DNA of 64,000 nucleotides from Symbiodinium microadriaticum (lineage: Eukaryota; Sar; Dinophyceae; Suessiales; Symbiodiniaceae), in assembly GCA_001939145.1 (NCBI GenBank), contig LSRX01000251.1:131363-195362 (forward strand), in the 5' to 3' direction. Below the pieces are notes generated by a model that saw only the letters and a list, made by a program, of their open reading frames with translations, searched no databases and was not told the origin of the DNA. Position 1 is the stretch's first letter. Each line of letters begins with the position of its first letter. This document shows positions 31,482-44,008 of the stretch, one piece after another. A program made the position numbers and the translations under genes.

Positions 31482-34017
31482 GCAAAGTCGCCACCATCCG
31501 CACCGGACGGAGTAAGGATCGGCCCAGCACAAAACACCGTGCGAGAGTGATTGGGGTTCTAAGCTAGAGCAGTGTCTGGCTCTTGGAAGCGAGCTTTGCA
31601 TCCGTTTGAGCCAATCCCACACGCTGTAATCTGACCTGCCGCGACAGTCCTCGGAGCAGCTTGCGCCTAAGCGCACCTCGGCGCCCGGAAGCGCAAACAT
31701 CAAGCCCGGAATCCGCTTTTGGTGAGAGTTTGTGGAGTGACGACTCCTGCATAAGGTGCACTCTGTGATTTGTAACGGATGGAGTGAAACAAGCATCCGT
31801 GCAGAAGCCTCGTACTCGCGAAGCGTGTCTGTCACGTGAGATGGTATTGTGGGGAGACGAAGCCTTCGAATGGCTTCGCGAAATCGAGACTTTGGAACCC
31901 CGTTGTCGCGAACTTAAGTAAGCAAGCCCACGTCGTGGCATTGTTCTTCTAGCCTTAGGGAGCTGGTCAAGTTTCCCTGCAGGTGCTGCAAAGCATCAGT
32001 TTGTGCTCTCAGAGAGCCGGTGTTGTTGCCAGTTTGTGGTGCCATGTGCCTCCAGCTTTCATCATCATCGAGCATGGTTTTAGGTATGCTTGCAAGATAC
32101 AACGCCTCCTGTTTAATGTTTGGAGAACTTGCAGCATACCCAGGAGGTCACACTCTTGCAGTTGTTGGGCTTCGTGCTGCTTGCCGTATGCTCGGATGAA
32201 CAACAAGCTATGCATCATGTACGGAAGAGGCATCCACAATTGGTCAAGATGAGAGCGAGAACACTTATGTTTGCGGTCTCGGGTTCCTCTCGCCTGTATT
32301 TCCTAGTTCTCCCTCTCGGTGCCCCAGTCTTATCAACAAGCTCAGAGACTGAGGATTGAGGTGAAAGGTGTTTGGCGATGAGACCCATTGACTACGCCCG
32401 ACTTGTTCTCTTCTGCGGCTGTCCCGCCATGAACTCTGGAGTCAAGATTGCTCCTGCCATCGTGGCTCGAAGCCCACCGCCCTTTTCGTCGGAGCCGTGG
32501 TGCAGTACCTCCATGAACTGCAGTTTTTCCCAGAAGGCTGGGAAGTGTGCAGTACCACCACGGTACAGGGGCCTCCAATGTGAAATGCCCACAGTATTGG
32601 CAGTAGAAACCCTAGCGCATCATGTCAGAACAAAAGGCAACAAGACAACCTGAGCAGTGATCAAAGCAATGATCACTCGCGAAAAGCAGAAGCAGCAGCA
32701 ACCGCAGTAGTGACAGTAGACGTGGTTAGTGTTTGTAATGCCTACACAGTAGCACCATCTTAACCCCAGGCAGAGAGGCACGACAGCTCTTTATGTGCTA
32801 TGGGCTCACGATGCGCGCAGCGCCTCCTCAATGGCGAGCAGGCACCCTCCTTGGAGGCACAGGCTTCACCGAGCTTGCTGTGATCTTGCAGCTTGGGGAC
32901 CGTTTGGCCATGGATGGTTCCAAGTTCCCGAATTCTTTGAGGCATAAGCATTGCTCCAGGACTGCTGCCACCTCGAAGGGGAGACTCCAATCGAGATCAG
33001 GCAGGAGCAGGGGCCCAATAGTGGGAAACCTGGAGCCTCCGAGGAGCCATTTTTCGGACACTGAAGTCTCAGGGTGGCTCTTGCTTTGGGATGGATGCCT
33101 TGGTCCTGGGTTGCTCTTTGTCTTCTCTGTGCTCTAAGCGGGCGAGTCAGACAGAGTGCCCAAACACAGGATTCCTCGACAACCCGGCCAGGGCCCTGGT
33201 GCGAATCTTGCAGAGAGGACAACTGGTCGTGCAACCTCAGTGCCTAATTAGGGAGAGCACAGAGAGAGCAGAGAGAGAGAGCATTTTTGAGGGGCTTCAG
33301 AGATGGCGCGTCCCTTCCTTGCAGCAGCTTTTGCCTTGGTAACCTGAAAGCCTCGAAGAACTTGCGCAAAAAAGCCTGGAAGCTCGCTTGAAACACCGAG
33401 GATGGTACGCAGGGCCGCGGTGGCAGAGCCCACCCTTGGTCATGCCCCATATGCGCGTGGCCCACCGGGTCGCCACATGGCTGTGCCCAAGTCCCAAGCA
33501 AAGAGCACCTCCCAAACCAAGTGAAACGGATTGTTGCAAGGCACCCCCAAGTGAGACTGATTGCAAGGCCGCAAGGCTGACTGCTCTTGCCTGCAGTTCA
33601 GCTAGCAAACTCCTGTTGTAGGCCGGGAAGCATTCCCCGAACTGCCTCAAACCAACCCATGCAACCTAAGTGCACGACTAGTGAGGTTAAAAAGGTTATG
33701 TTAACTTCTCGGCATTCTGGGAAGTGGAAACGGGCTTCTGGGAAAGAGGACGAGGTTGAATCTGTGTAGCTCAGCGCCAGCCCAGACACCTCCAACCCAC
33801 CTGGCCGAGTCGAGCTGCATAAGCCCCAGCTCGTGAAAGACCCTGAAGCATCTAAGGGCCCGCTTCCGGAAGCCGAGAAGCCGCCGATGCCGATTGGTGC
33901 ACCCTCATGATTACGATGGCTGGACTTCGGAACACACGAGACCATGTCTCGGGTCTCGAATGTGCCTACAGAGAATACCGACTGCGAATACCAGTAGCTA
34001 GTATCAGTGATCCTACC
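31482..34017. other. Unassigned spacer
   Basis: Frames up to 197 codons occur on the minus strand (31242-31835) and shorter ones on both strands, overlapping each other without motifs. A short GA-rich run lies at 33254-33282. No exon chain could be built. Confidence 0.3.
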
Positions 34018-34205
34018 ACCATGACGACGACGACAACCGCTACGAATGCCACTACCGCTACCGCTGCCACTGCCACTACCATTACCACTAACACTACTTC
34101 TGCCACTGCCACTGCTTCCGCCACTGTGGCCACTTCCCCTGGCACAACCACTGGCAGTATTACTACCACTGCTGCTGCTACTACTGCTTCTGCTAGTTCT
34201 GCGAC
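34018..34205. repeat. Thr/Ala-coding triplet repeat (ACT/GCC-rich)
   Basis: ACGACGACG then ACTACC/GCCACT triplets with few interruptions. The long threonine/alanine peptide across it is a consequence of the repeat. Confidence 0.8.
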
Positions 34206-34470
34206 TTCACCACCAGGGTTGCGGCGGTGGTACGTGAGTCGAGAAGAGGCTGTCTCTGCTGTTTGCCGTGGTCCTCAGATGACAGAGAGGGATCCTTTGT
34301 TTTCTGCCGGCGGATGTGTTAGCTCCAATGAACTCGTTGTTTGCATATTTTGTTTGGTTTTCTGTTTGTTCGGCTTTGAACTTAGTAATTGCCGACTCGT
34401 GACCCTGCAGTGCTTGGCTGTATTCGTTGCGTAGATCCTTCATTTCGTTCGGGTTTACGGAACTCCTACC

Positions 34471-34471
34471 C

Positions 34472-34512
<41 letters not shown>

Positions 34513-34540
34513 GCTACTGCTCCTGCTCCATACTCTACTG
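34471..34540. repeat. CTG microsatellite
   Basis: About fourteen consecutive CTG-type triplets from 34471, continuing as CTGCCGCTACTGCTCCTG. Confidence 0.85.
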
Positions 34541-37500
34541 CTACGAAGTACTACCACCCAAATTCGTAGCACCAGCGGTCCTACTGCGACGAGTCGTTCG
34601 CAATGCCATTGTTTTGTCCCCGAACCCCTCAAACGTTCCCTTGCCGAGAGTCGCGAGCTGGTCAGGGTTGCGCTAATCACGGGCAGCAGCAAGTCTGAAG
34701 TCTGCGTCCTCGTTACGCAAATTGTACACTTCAGATCACCTAAGACGTGCTGGGCTCGTTCCACTTCGACGCACTTCCACAAGGGCTTCACGTACCAACC
34801 AACCCACCTCGATTGAACCAGGATCAATTCTGTTTACGAGGCGTGCCCGGCCGCTTTCCGCCCCCTGCAGCGCCGGCGCCGTCTCGCCGGCAAGGCGACG
34901 AGCATGGCTTCGACGGTGTGGCCTGGGTGGCAATGGCACCCCAAGCACAAAGGAGTTGTCCTCCTTGGATCGCCGAGGACGCCTTCGCAGAGCCGCCGGA
35001 CTCTGCGCGATGGAGTCCTGGACGCTCGTCGAGACTTGTGGGAGATGTTTTGGGCTTCGCGTACTCCTTTGATGAATTCCGGGAGTTGACTTATCGCTTG
35101 GAGGCTTAGGGGGGGCAAATGGGAAAGTGAACCAGAGCAGATGCTGCAGGGAACGCAAATCTCGACATCCGGCACCCCATCGGTGTTGAGCTCCTTGTTG
35201 GGATCGGATATGATCGGATCGTAGGTGGAAGCACAACTCCGGCCGAGACTCCCAGACGTCGCAAAGGGTGAGAGACGGCAGCCTCTGAAGAGGCCCTCAA
35301 GCCGCTCCTTTGCCATAGAAAGCCCAGCCATACAGGGCTGATGCACGACCCGGCGGTGCTCCAGATGCTCAACACCTGGACGGCAGAGCCGGGCCATTTT
35401 CCAGCCACTGGACGTTGTTCTTAGTGAGCTGTGCAGGTGCTCTGAAACCACTGGTGAACGTGAGCTGTGCATGTCTCAAGCAAGGAGATCGTCCGCGTGC
35501 AAAGGCAAAGCCCAGGTCGTGCTTTTCGCTGTGAGTCGGGGGAAGTCGGGGGGGTCTCCTCTGAGTCTGCGGCAAGCAAGCCTTGGAGCACTTTAGAGGA
35601 CTTTACATCCTTTCCCTGCCATCCAGTCTGTCTGAGCCCACTGCATGTGCAAGCATGACGGCAGTCATTGGGAGTCCGTTTTCGCTGCTGGCGCGTGGCG
35701 GTTCAGGCCTCCGTGAGGGCGACGATGAAGAGGGCGAGGACGACGAGGGTGTGTTGCAGGTGCTCCTTGAAGGATCCCTAAGCAGCAGAAGTCTGGCAAG
35801 TCTGATGCCTCATTGACGAACTTAAAGCAATTTGTATCATGAGCCCGATGTTGTTGGGCCCCGTGGAGGCCGGTCTCGTAGCAACGAAGTCTCTTCTTTT
35901 TCAGGTCTTGGGCTAGTACTGTAGGTCGGCTAGTTCAATGCCGTGACCACCACCAAGTGTCAAAGCTCCTTTTCGTGTCGTCGGCAAGTACATCGGCGTG
36001 CAGGGTTGGACAGCGTGTTGTAGCTCTGGCTCTTGTCAATGTGCCCATTGCAAGATCTCTGCAAAATCCCTGTCTCTAAACTCCCATCTGCCCCTTCTGC
36101 CGCCTTCTGATTCGATACTTCTTCCGCAGTTCGGCGACTTCCGAGGTGCCAATGTGACGCCGCGGGTTCTGGGCTGCGGGCCGCGACAACGCGCGAAGAG
36201 ACAGACATGACAAGCGGCAGAAGCGGCTTCCGAAGCATTGCCGCCGCGATTGCGATTTCGATGTCATGTCATGGTTATGACCCATGTATGGCATTTGCTC
36301 TAGTCGCGGATATGACATGGTAGCACCTTGTAGCGCTTTTATCAAGTTGAGTGCTAGCTGCTAGCCTTACGTTTTCTGCCAGCTCTCTATCTAAACGTCG
36401 AGTCTACGTTTCTTGCGTCGACAGACCGCGCCATGATGAAGTGTTATTTTTGGCAGTGTTTTCACCATGCATCGCTGTTAATCCGTTTTCCTGTGGTTCA
36501 CTATTTATTGTTATAGTCACGATCAGGGTCGTGGTTGTCATTTTGGTGGCTGCTTTTGCCCCTGTTGTTGTTCTTGGTGCAGAATTCAAGAAGGCCTCCC
36601 AGTCGCTACTCCCGAGTTATTGTTCTTCCTCGTTTTTCCTATTTCTCGTTTTGCTGCTTCTGCTGCTTTGCTGTGGCTGCGGTCGGTCCTGGTGGTGGTC
36701 TTACTATTGCTGCTGTTGTTACTTCGAAAGCCTTGGGAACACCACGTTGTTCTTTGTTAGTGCCATCGAAACAGTAGTCACCCGTTTGCAAACGTCGCAA
36801 TCATACGCGCCGATGCGGATGCACTTGGTGGCAGAAGCCAGCTGGACTTTCAAGCAGTTGTTTCACCCAGTGGGGCCAACCGCATCCGGAATCGAAAAAG
36901 TTGCAGAGTTTGCGAGAGTCACATCTTCTGTTCCCTGATGGTAATTGAGTCTGGTGCAACATGCATCAGTCCGAAACCCCAAGTCCGGCCGGGAGCACGG
37001 TTCCCGACGCGACTTGCTGCTTTGGATTTCGTCCCTTTCCGAGCTCAGGTCGTGGTTCCTCCAGCGGCTTCGGATGAGAGAAAAAATCAAGCCCCCCTGC
37101 TGTCGTGCAAACTTTTTCTGTACCGGTTTAGCTGAGTGCCCAGTCTTCGCCAGCCCTAAAGCTTTGCACGTTATCAGTGGCAGCCATCGTGGCCACCGAT
37201 TGGCAGAGTTGGAACGCCACGCAGATCGGAGCTTTTCGTTGTTCAGGGGTTGTGCTGCAAGCCTTTATTCTAGATTCGCAGTTGCCATGTCGCAGCATAG
37301 GGCGCAGGTGGTCAGAAAGGTGATAAGGCATGGCACTCACAGAAGAATGCCGCCTCTGCGACCATGGCAAGTCGTGGTGCAGGGCTCTGCTTTGCATTTT
37401 TCCTTGGCTTCGTGTCCACTATGGCACTGTGGATGTTTGTGTGAATCGTTTGTCCGTGTCAGTACGACTTTCTCAGGTGCATACGGTGGGACGTCCAAGG

Positions 37501-37870
37501 CCTGGTGTCCTGCTGTTTTGGTCGGTGATGTCCGCCACTTCTCAACAAAGCTATCCACTGAAGCTTCGGTCGGCGGGGTTGCCCAGAGGATCGGGTTCTT
37601 GAAGCCAAGATGAATTCACATTGGTCTTGACTGTCGCTGGTCCACTGCAGAGCCGTGTCGGAGTGCAGGGAAGCCGGCTGGGAGAGTCTGGCAGCCGCGG
37701 AGCAGCCTGGAAGGAAAATCAAGACGAGCAACGGCCCGCAGGGTGTGTTTTGTCGATGCAGCGTTTGAGGGACGTCCAGATGTAAGGTATACGCGCCGTC
37801 TGGAGCGTGGTCGGCCGCCAATCTTGGCTCGCACCACCTTCTATTCAAGCAGCGCCTCGGAGCACAGCCG
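34541..37870. other. Unassigned; ambiguous opposite-strand frames
   Basis: At 34747-35109 a 120-codon + strand frame (ending DVLGFAYSFDEFRELTYRL then EA) opposes a 212-codon minus-strand frame (34834-35472). GC-rich composition keeps both open and I cannot choose. 36351-36938 is a hydrophobic, repeat-derived frame. No motif was recognised in the rest. Confidence 0.25.
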
Positions 37871-38003
37871 CTGCTTCCCGCTACTGCTGCTGTTGCCGTT
37901 TGATGTTGGTTGCTGGTTGTTGGTTGTTGGTTGCTGTCTGCTGATTGCTGGCTGCAGGTTGCTGGTTGCCAGTTGTTGGTTGTGGTTGTTGTGTTTGTTG
38001 TTA
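37871..38003. repeat. TTGGTTGCTG-type microsatellite
   Basis: Irregular repeats of GTTGCTG and GTTGTTG fill most of this stretch. Confidence 0.8.
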
Positions 38004-41000
38004 GATGGTCCTTGGTGATACTACAGCTACTTGACATGCAGCTCTACTTCTTCCGAGCCAGAGTCCATTGTCAAAGCCATGAAGCTCCAAAGCTGTGCAA
38101 CAACATTTCGACAGGGTCTCTCTTCATGATCACCGTAGTGTGTCGTCACGTCTCTCTTTGCGTGGTGCATGGGTCTCATGTTCAGGTTTTTGTTGGGACA
38201 GCCGGGAGAGGGATGCAGCGTGGCCGTGCGACAGGCGATGCGCTGATGCGAGGACTGCAGGGGCTGACGGGCTCCCTGTTTGTGCGCTGGCGAAACTTCC
38301 ACAGTAAATCAGCAACACATAAAGCCCTGGGGGTCAAGCTTGTTTCGCTGGCTCTTGCATGGTCTTTCGAGTGTGATAGGGTACCAACACTGAAGGCCAC
38401 GAGACAGTCACTTCGGCCCTTGCAGCATCAGACACGTATCTCAGTGTTGTGACGATTCTCGAACCTGCACTCATCTGCTCCCATGGTAGACCTATCATGT
38501 TGATTCTGGCCACACGAAGGGACGGTCTTGCGGTTTCGGTGGCTACTGTAGGGGACGCGGCTATACCCTATGCCCGCCTGTCTCGCTAGCTCAGGGAGCG
38601 TTGGCATTTGCAGAATTTGATAGCATTGGCATGTAGTCATATGCGGTGAGTAGTTTCTGAATGCAAAGCATGTGATTATTCGCGGGCCGGCGGCCGGCCG
38701 TGACCGCAAACCTAAACAGTTGCAGCAACCAAGCAAGACATGTAGTCCCGCAACTTCTGAAATTACACGAGCTCCGGCTCTGAGATTGCTCGCAAAGTCG
38801 CTGAACCGATGCTGTATTGAACTGTTAAGTCCAGAAACTATGCCCTGCCATCATGATAATCGGCATCGTAAGCACAACTGCCATCACAACAATCACCAGA
38901 ATGCTGCTAAGCGGCAAAAATAGCTCAGCTTAATCGTGGAAAGCGCGCTCCGCTCTCTTACAGAGTCTTTGAGCCTAGGTATTGGATCCCTTGGGTGAAG
39001 CCATGGAAAGCGACACCTTTGCCAAGTTGATTCTTGGAGCTCTGCAGGAGACTGCCCGTGTCGGGGAGCCTGGGAGCGGTTTTGCAGAAAGCGTTGCGAA
39101 GGCTTTTCTGTGGTGTTTCTGTAGGATGGGCTGATGTTTGATGATGTTGGATGGCATGATGTCAGGGTTTCGTGAGGTTATTTCTTACTCATTCGATATC
39201 ACACGTTTTAAAGCACCGGTCACGGCTAGCGGAGGCGTCAATGCTAAAATCCCGCTGCGTGTGCGGTGCCGTGACGATTCGTGCCAGCTCGCGAAGTGCA
39301 TTGTCGCATTTGGGCCTCGATATATCAACCTTTATGGTGGATGTGGCTTGCACTGACGCCACGCCTTTGTTGCCACGTCAGTGCATGGGGGAGCAGTGAG
39401 CATGTTGGTCATTGAATCCCGCCAAGGGGGAAGCATCGCAGTCATGTCTCTGAATCTGCCTGTGAATTGAGGGCAGTATGTCAGCCGCGGTCCTGAATCC
39501 CGCCAGTACATGGAGGGAAGGGTTTGTATAAGGGTTTATAGATAATGCATACAGCGGCTCGTTGAAGAGTTTGCAGGAGTCTTTAGAGCAGTATAGGAGG
39601 GTTGGTACAAAGCTTTAGGGAATGATGAACAGACGGGTTTGTTTAAGGGGTTGCAGAAGGGTTTACAGAAGCTTTTCTAGAAGACTTTGTCGAGGGGTTT
39701 GTTTACTAATCGGCTCCTTGTTCAATCTGAAACCGCTGCTACAGTACCTCACTGCTCCCAACGCTTTTGGGACTCGACGGAGGCTGGGATACTTCGGAGC
39801 TGAAGCGATGCCCCCGACAAGGGTTATGTGATCCCTAAGTCCTAACTGAAGCTCGGAACCGAGCACACGTTCGAGTGAACAGGAAATGCTGAGGTCTCCT
39901 TTGCCATTGGTGGCGCGGATGGTCTCCCGCAGCCCCTGCGCCCGGGTTGCGCGTGTAACAGCGGGGAGTTTGCCAGCACCGTGAGGTGCCTCATGAGCGT
40001 CCCGGCTTTGAGCAATAGGAGCCCCGCCTGAATCTCTGCGAGCAGCAGGCACTTGTCACTGAGCCAGATGACGTTCCCTCATCGACTGGCACGGGTGCTG
40101 CTGCTGGAGCAGGCTGGAGCAGGTAGGTGCGTGCGCGTGTGCGTGTGTGTGTGTGTCTGTACTTCCTACAATTACAACCGTGAAGGAAGCTTGAGATTGA
40201 TTTCAGCCCTCCAGGACAGATCGTCGCGAGGGGTTTGCCACATTTCCTGGTTCTGCAGCCTGTCGACCCAGAATTTCAGCTCTGAAGCGTTGCTTCAAGC
40301 TCCTCGTATTCGTGGCACCCACTCCCGAATCCATACCACTCGCGCGTTGGCACCTCCATCGCCGCAAGATCTTCCGTGCGCGCGAGCTGACCATTGGCTC
40401 TGGCTACAGCCGTTGAGGCATTCCTGAGTGGCTTTTCTGCCGACCGTGTTCCAACCATGTTCAACCCACGTGCACATGCGCTTGGGTGTTGCATGGTGTT
40501 GCCATTGAAGCATTTTCTCCCGTTGCTTTGGTAGCTGGCCAGGCGCGAACGGTCCAGATGACACGTGTGCCTCGGTGCCGCAGCTGACGTAGAAGCTTCA
40601 CTGCAGTGAGAGTTGTACTGCTGGAGTGACACGAGGTTCGCAAGCTCATGATAGACAGCCAAAGCCAAGCTAAGCTACTTGTGCTTCCATGAGCAAGACC
40701 GGACAGGAAAGGATTGAGATTAGGTGTGCATTGAGCAGCTGCTATGGCTTGTGCCTGAGCCAGTAGCCTTTGTGAATACGCATCATGCTTCATGTGATGC
40801 TGCACGTGGAGCACTCTGCAACGTGCATTGAAAGGGTTGGGGAAGCACACTGAGGTGCACCACGATCCAAGCTCAACTACAGCGAAGCAGGCTTCGATGG
40901 CACTTCAGCTTCGCCAGCTGCAGAAGGTGCTCAATTCTCCTTCGGGATTCAGGTTCGAGGTTGTCCGATGTATGGTTGACACTCAGAGCCGGGTGTAGGG

Positions 41001-41520
41001 AAGCGGGGAAGCAGGAGTGCTTTCGTAGACAGGACCAATGGGCTCATTCAAAAGAGTTTTGGTTGAACATGGCACGAAGGTCTACCTGGTGGCCCTCGCG
41101 CTTTCCTTCTTGTCTGAAGCCTTTGCCTGCGACAACAGCCCCGTGACGGGGAAACGCAGGCATTGAGTTGAGGAGATGGGGCTTGAGGCTTGAGGTCATG
41201 TTTGACGTCTGCCAAAGTTCAAGATTCGCCTTCAGAGCTTTCCTGGAATCAAATTGCATGCCTGAAAGAGCATAAACCCGAGACAGACTTGTCCGTGCTG
41301 TTGGTCTTCAGTTCGTGTCAACTGCCGTGACTTCCAGAGCCGAGCGTACAAACGACTTCGCAGGCTGCATTTGGGTGTAGCTGGGCACTTTGCAGTAGGG
41401 ATTCGTTTATCGCTCTCTGTTTGCGTGTCTTGGTCCTTACCCAGTGACTTTCTTCGTTTTCTGAACGTTCATGCAGCTTCAACTTCCGACAGCCACTTGG
41501 AGCTCCCTGTGCATTAGTCA
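38004..41520. other. Unassigned, with a GT microsatellite at 40132-40156
   Basis: 39500-39720 is rich in GGGTTT-type and GAAG-type short repeats. 40132-40156 is an alternating GT/GC run. Frames up to about 180 codons occur without motifs, including minus-strand frames at 39663-40052 and 40276-40850. Confidence 0.3.
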
Positions 41521-41522
41521 CA

Positions 41523-41912
41523 ATGTTCGCACCCGCTTGCGCACGGATGGATGCCGGCAATGAACCGGGCTCTATGAATCACACGCTTTCCCTTGGCAAC
41601 CTTTCAGGGGGCGAGGTCTGGCTGCATCCAGCCTCACGCCCCGGCGTGCCATTAGTGTCAGCCCCGGCGCTCCCAGTCTGCAATGCACCCGGAGGACGGC
41701 CTACAGCAGGCAAGGGGACCGTTGGGCCACGCCGTTGGGTCATCACAGCACACACATGCCGCGACTACAGAACTTCTTGCGCACCTTCGCTCGGATTCCC
41801 GCTTCCCAGCCAGCAGCAACCAACAGTTCCTCTGTTGTCATGCCCGGCGCGGACAGGTACAACGGTCGAGATTTTTCTGGAGGCGTCAGCTGTGTGCTTG
41901 TGGATCTACTAG
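41523..41912 (+). pseudogene. DIRS-like element: oxygenase-like region
   Basis: The frame contains LSLGNLSGGEVWLHP and, 35 or so residues on, RRWVITAHTCRDYR and LGFPLPSQ. A GG-x-LW motif followed by a R-x2-VTA-x-T segment is seen in 2-oxoglutarate/Fe(II) oxygenase-like domains. The iron-binding His and Asp cannot be confirmed here. Coding character shifts to another frame after about 41830. The similarity is from memory of such polyproteins and needs a profile search. Confidence 0.3.
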
Positions 41913-42620
41913 GTGCAGAACCGCTTGATATTCTACAAGATAAGACCTACGACTCGTTGCTGCGACTCGCTTTCTCGGGACTGGTGCGCTGCGCGCATGC
42001 TTCACACCCTTGCCGAGATTGCTCTCGCCTGAAGCTTCGACCCGGCGGACCGCCAGCCATCCGCACACCCGAATACCTTGATGGAGTCCCATCCAACAAC
42101 CCAGCTCAGCAGGTGTGGGTGTTGAGCAGCCAAAAGATGCTATACAGATGCACATGCATACTTCGAGCCGCTTTTTCTGCAGGAGCCCACATTTCGCTTG
42201 AACAGCCCACCAACGCGATGTCGTGGCTTGAACCCTTTACTCAAGACCTGCTTTCCGAGGTTCAAGCTTCACTGTGCCCGCTTGCTCAGTGGGCCAGGAC
42301 ATTGCAAAATCTTGGATGTTCGCTTGCAGCTTCTCAGAACTCAGCAGCTTGGCAGGCCGATGCACCCATGGGTCAGGCCATCCTTCTGTTGCGGGGCTAC
42401 GTGATGAAAAGGGCAACTTCGTCTCACAGCTGACGGCAGAGTACCCTGCACAGCTTGCTTCACGCTTTGCAGACGATGTGCACAAGCTACTCTCGGCCAG
42501 CACGCCTTGTTACAAAGTGGAGCCGTGCTCGCTTTCATTTGCTTTGCAGTCCATACCAAGGAAGCCCAGGTCGCTTCCGCCCAACGGAGGTGGCATTTAT
42601 TCGCTTCCAGATTGGTCAGA
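41835..42620 (+). pseudogene. DIRS-like element: methyltransferase-like domain
   Basis: The open frame to 42433 carries HASHPCRDCSRLKLRPGGP (from about 41996), resembling the catalytic PC-containing motif of DNA methyltransferases, and AGAHISLEQPTNAMSW (about 42179), resembling their E-N/Q-x motif. Coding then moves to the frame of 42274-42648 (VAGLRDEKGNFVSQLTAEYP) and a GGGIYSLPDW segment at 42590-42620, where + strand homology stops at the inversion. The domain would modify element or host DNA. Target base is not predictable. The broken frame makes this copy inactive. Confidence 0.5.
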
Positions 42621-42637
42621 TGGACCAAGGTACATGC

Positions 42638-43560
42638 ATATAGCATGAGAATGTGGGGAAGCCAAATAAGCAGGTGCCAGCATCTGGAGAACCAATGCGA
42701 AGAGAATGTCGCTCCAAAGGGGCAGACCTTGTAGAAGAAAAGCCGGTCTTGCTGTCTGAGGCCCGAGAGGCCGCGATCGCTTTCGCGAACCAAAGAGGTT
42801 TTGTGTGAGCGCCTTGATATCCAAGCTGAAACCTGACACAGGCTCCTCGTCTTCTCTGGGAGGGTAGGCCGCTTGGCTTGGATGTCCCGCAAGCTGGGAA
42901 GGGGGAACTGTTCTGGAACGGTGCAGTTTTGATTGGTATTGCAGATGCTGTTATCAATAACCAATGGACCAAGCGGGCTGCACGACCCGGGGCCTTCACT
43001 ATGCTGACTCGCCCTACGGCTTACACGTTCCTCGCCCCAGCTTTCGAAAGCTGCTTCCAAGCTGGGCATTTCCTCGATGTATCCGGCCGATATTTCCTCT
43101 TCTATGAGGTCCTGGAGCAAAGCTGGGTCAGCCTCTGCGCCTTTCCAGTTCCCCTAGCAAATGAGGAGTTCGTGACTCTGATCTGGCTCGTTTTCCCGCC
43201 TGGCGGAGGGTGTGACTCCTCGGGATGTCGTTGTCAAAGCCGGTTGGCACACCTTGGCGTAGTGCAGGGAAGAGCCGTGTGTCCCTGTCACCAAGCATGG
43301 TACTGAGTCTCGCCATAGCAGACAAGCAGTATGGTTGTCCCGGTGTGACTGCGAAGTCCCAGTCATTGGACTTCGAAGCTGAGGCTGAAAAGCTGCGAAA
43401 GGATTCCTGCAGCCAAGTGGTTTCAGCTTCATCGAAAAGAGGGGAGTTCCTTGACTCAGCCACATGTTGCTGCAGACGAACAGGAATGTGGTTTTCAATA
43501 AGCCATCGCTGCCACGTTTTGCGAAGGTCATGAAGCTTGTCTTCCATTCTGCGCCTGCTT
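42638..43560 (-). pseudogene. DIRS-like element: inverted RT segment (fingers and palm)
   Basis: On the minus strand, reading from 43547 down: KLHDLRKTWQRWLIENHIPV, then LFPALRQGVPTGFD (43128-43547). After a frame change come LIEEEISAGYIEEMPSLEAA, VIDNSICNTNQNCTVPEQF, FSLDIKA (a catalytic-Asp-type motif, reached through a one-base frame change near 42815), ESDRGLSG, RLFFYKVCPFGATFSSHWF and LMLY at about 42638. The YVDD-type box that should follow LMLY is lost at the breakpoint. These are the expected N-terminal two thirds of the RT, in correct order but on the strand opposite to the rest of the element. Confidence 0.7.
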
Positions 43561-43570
43561 CAGGATCCCA

Positions 43571-44008
43571 TTGAGCTGGAGGAAACTCCAACTGGGCCCG
43601 GCCATCACATGGATGGGCTGGGAAATCAGCTTTGGGGTAGGGTTGCTTTACTTTACCTGTGAGGCCAAGCGCTTGAAGCTTCTTTCGCAGATCGAGGAAT
43701 GCTTATGCCACAGGGTGCTGCTACACAGGCACTTAGACAAGCTGTTAGGCCTGCTGCAATGGGTCTTGCATGGTCTACCAGCTTTACGCCCTTGGCTGTG
43801 TACACTGTACGATGACTCCTTCCCGCTTTTCTGGATGAGAAGCTTCGCTTCACTGGCAGCCCGCCCGGCACAAGCATTCGTGAAGGCTCAACTCTGCTTT
43901 CTGCCAGGCACAAAACGCTGCAGGGCAAAGCCGATCTACCCGCAGTACCAGTCTCTCTCAAGCCAGCAGAAAGACTCTGGAATTCTTCGCTTACGTGAGC
44001 TCCCGTGA
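43571..44008 (+). pseudogene. DIRS-like element: RT thumb/connection region
   Basis: The frame opens with LSWRKLQLGPAITWMGWEIS, then HLDKLLGLLQWVLHGLPALR and PWLCTLYDD. W-x-GWEI and LDKL-x-GLLQW-type segments follow the polymerase box in this RT group. It starts within about 20 bp of the right inversion breakpoint and has no start codon of its own. About 30-40 residues expected between the YVDD box and this segment are absent. Confidence 0.65.

Noticed and set aside
34018-34205. Long Thr/Ala-rich (or Val/Ala-rich on the minus strand) protein
   Set aside because: Direct translation of an ACT/GCC triplet repeat.
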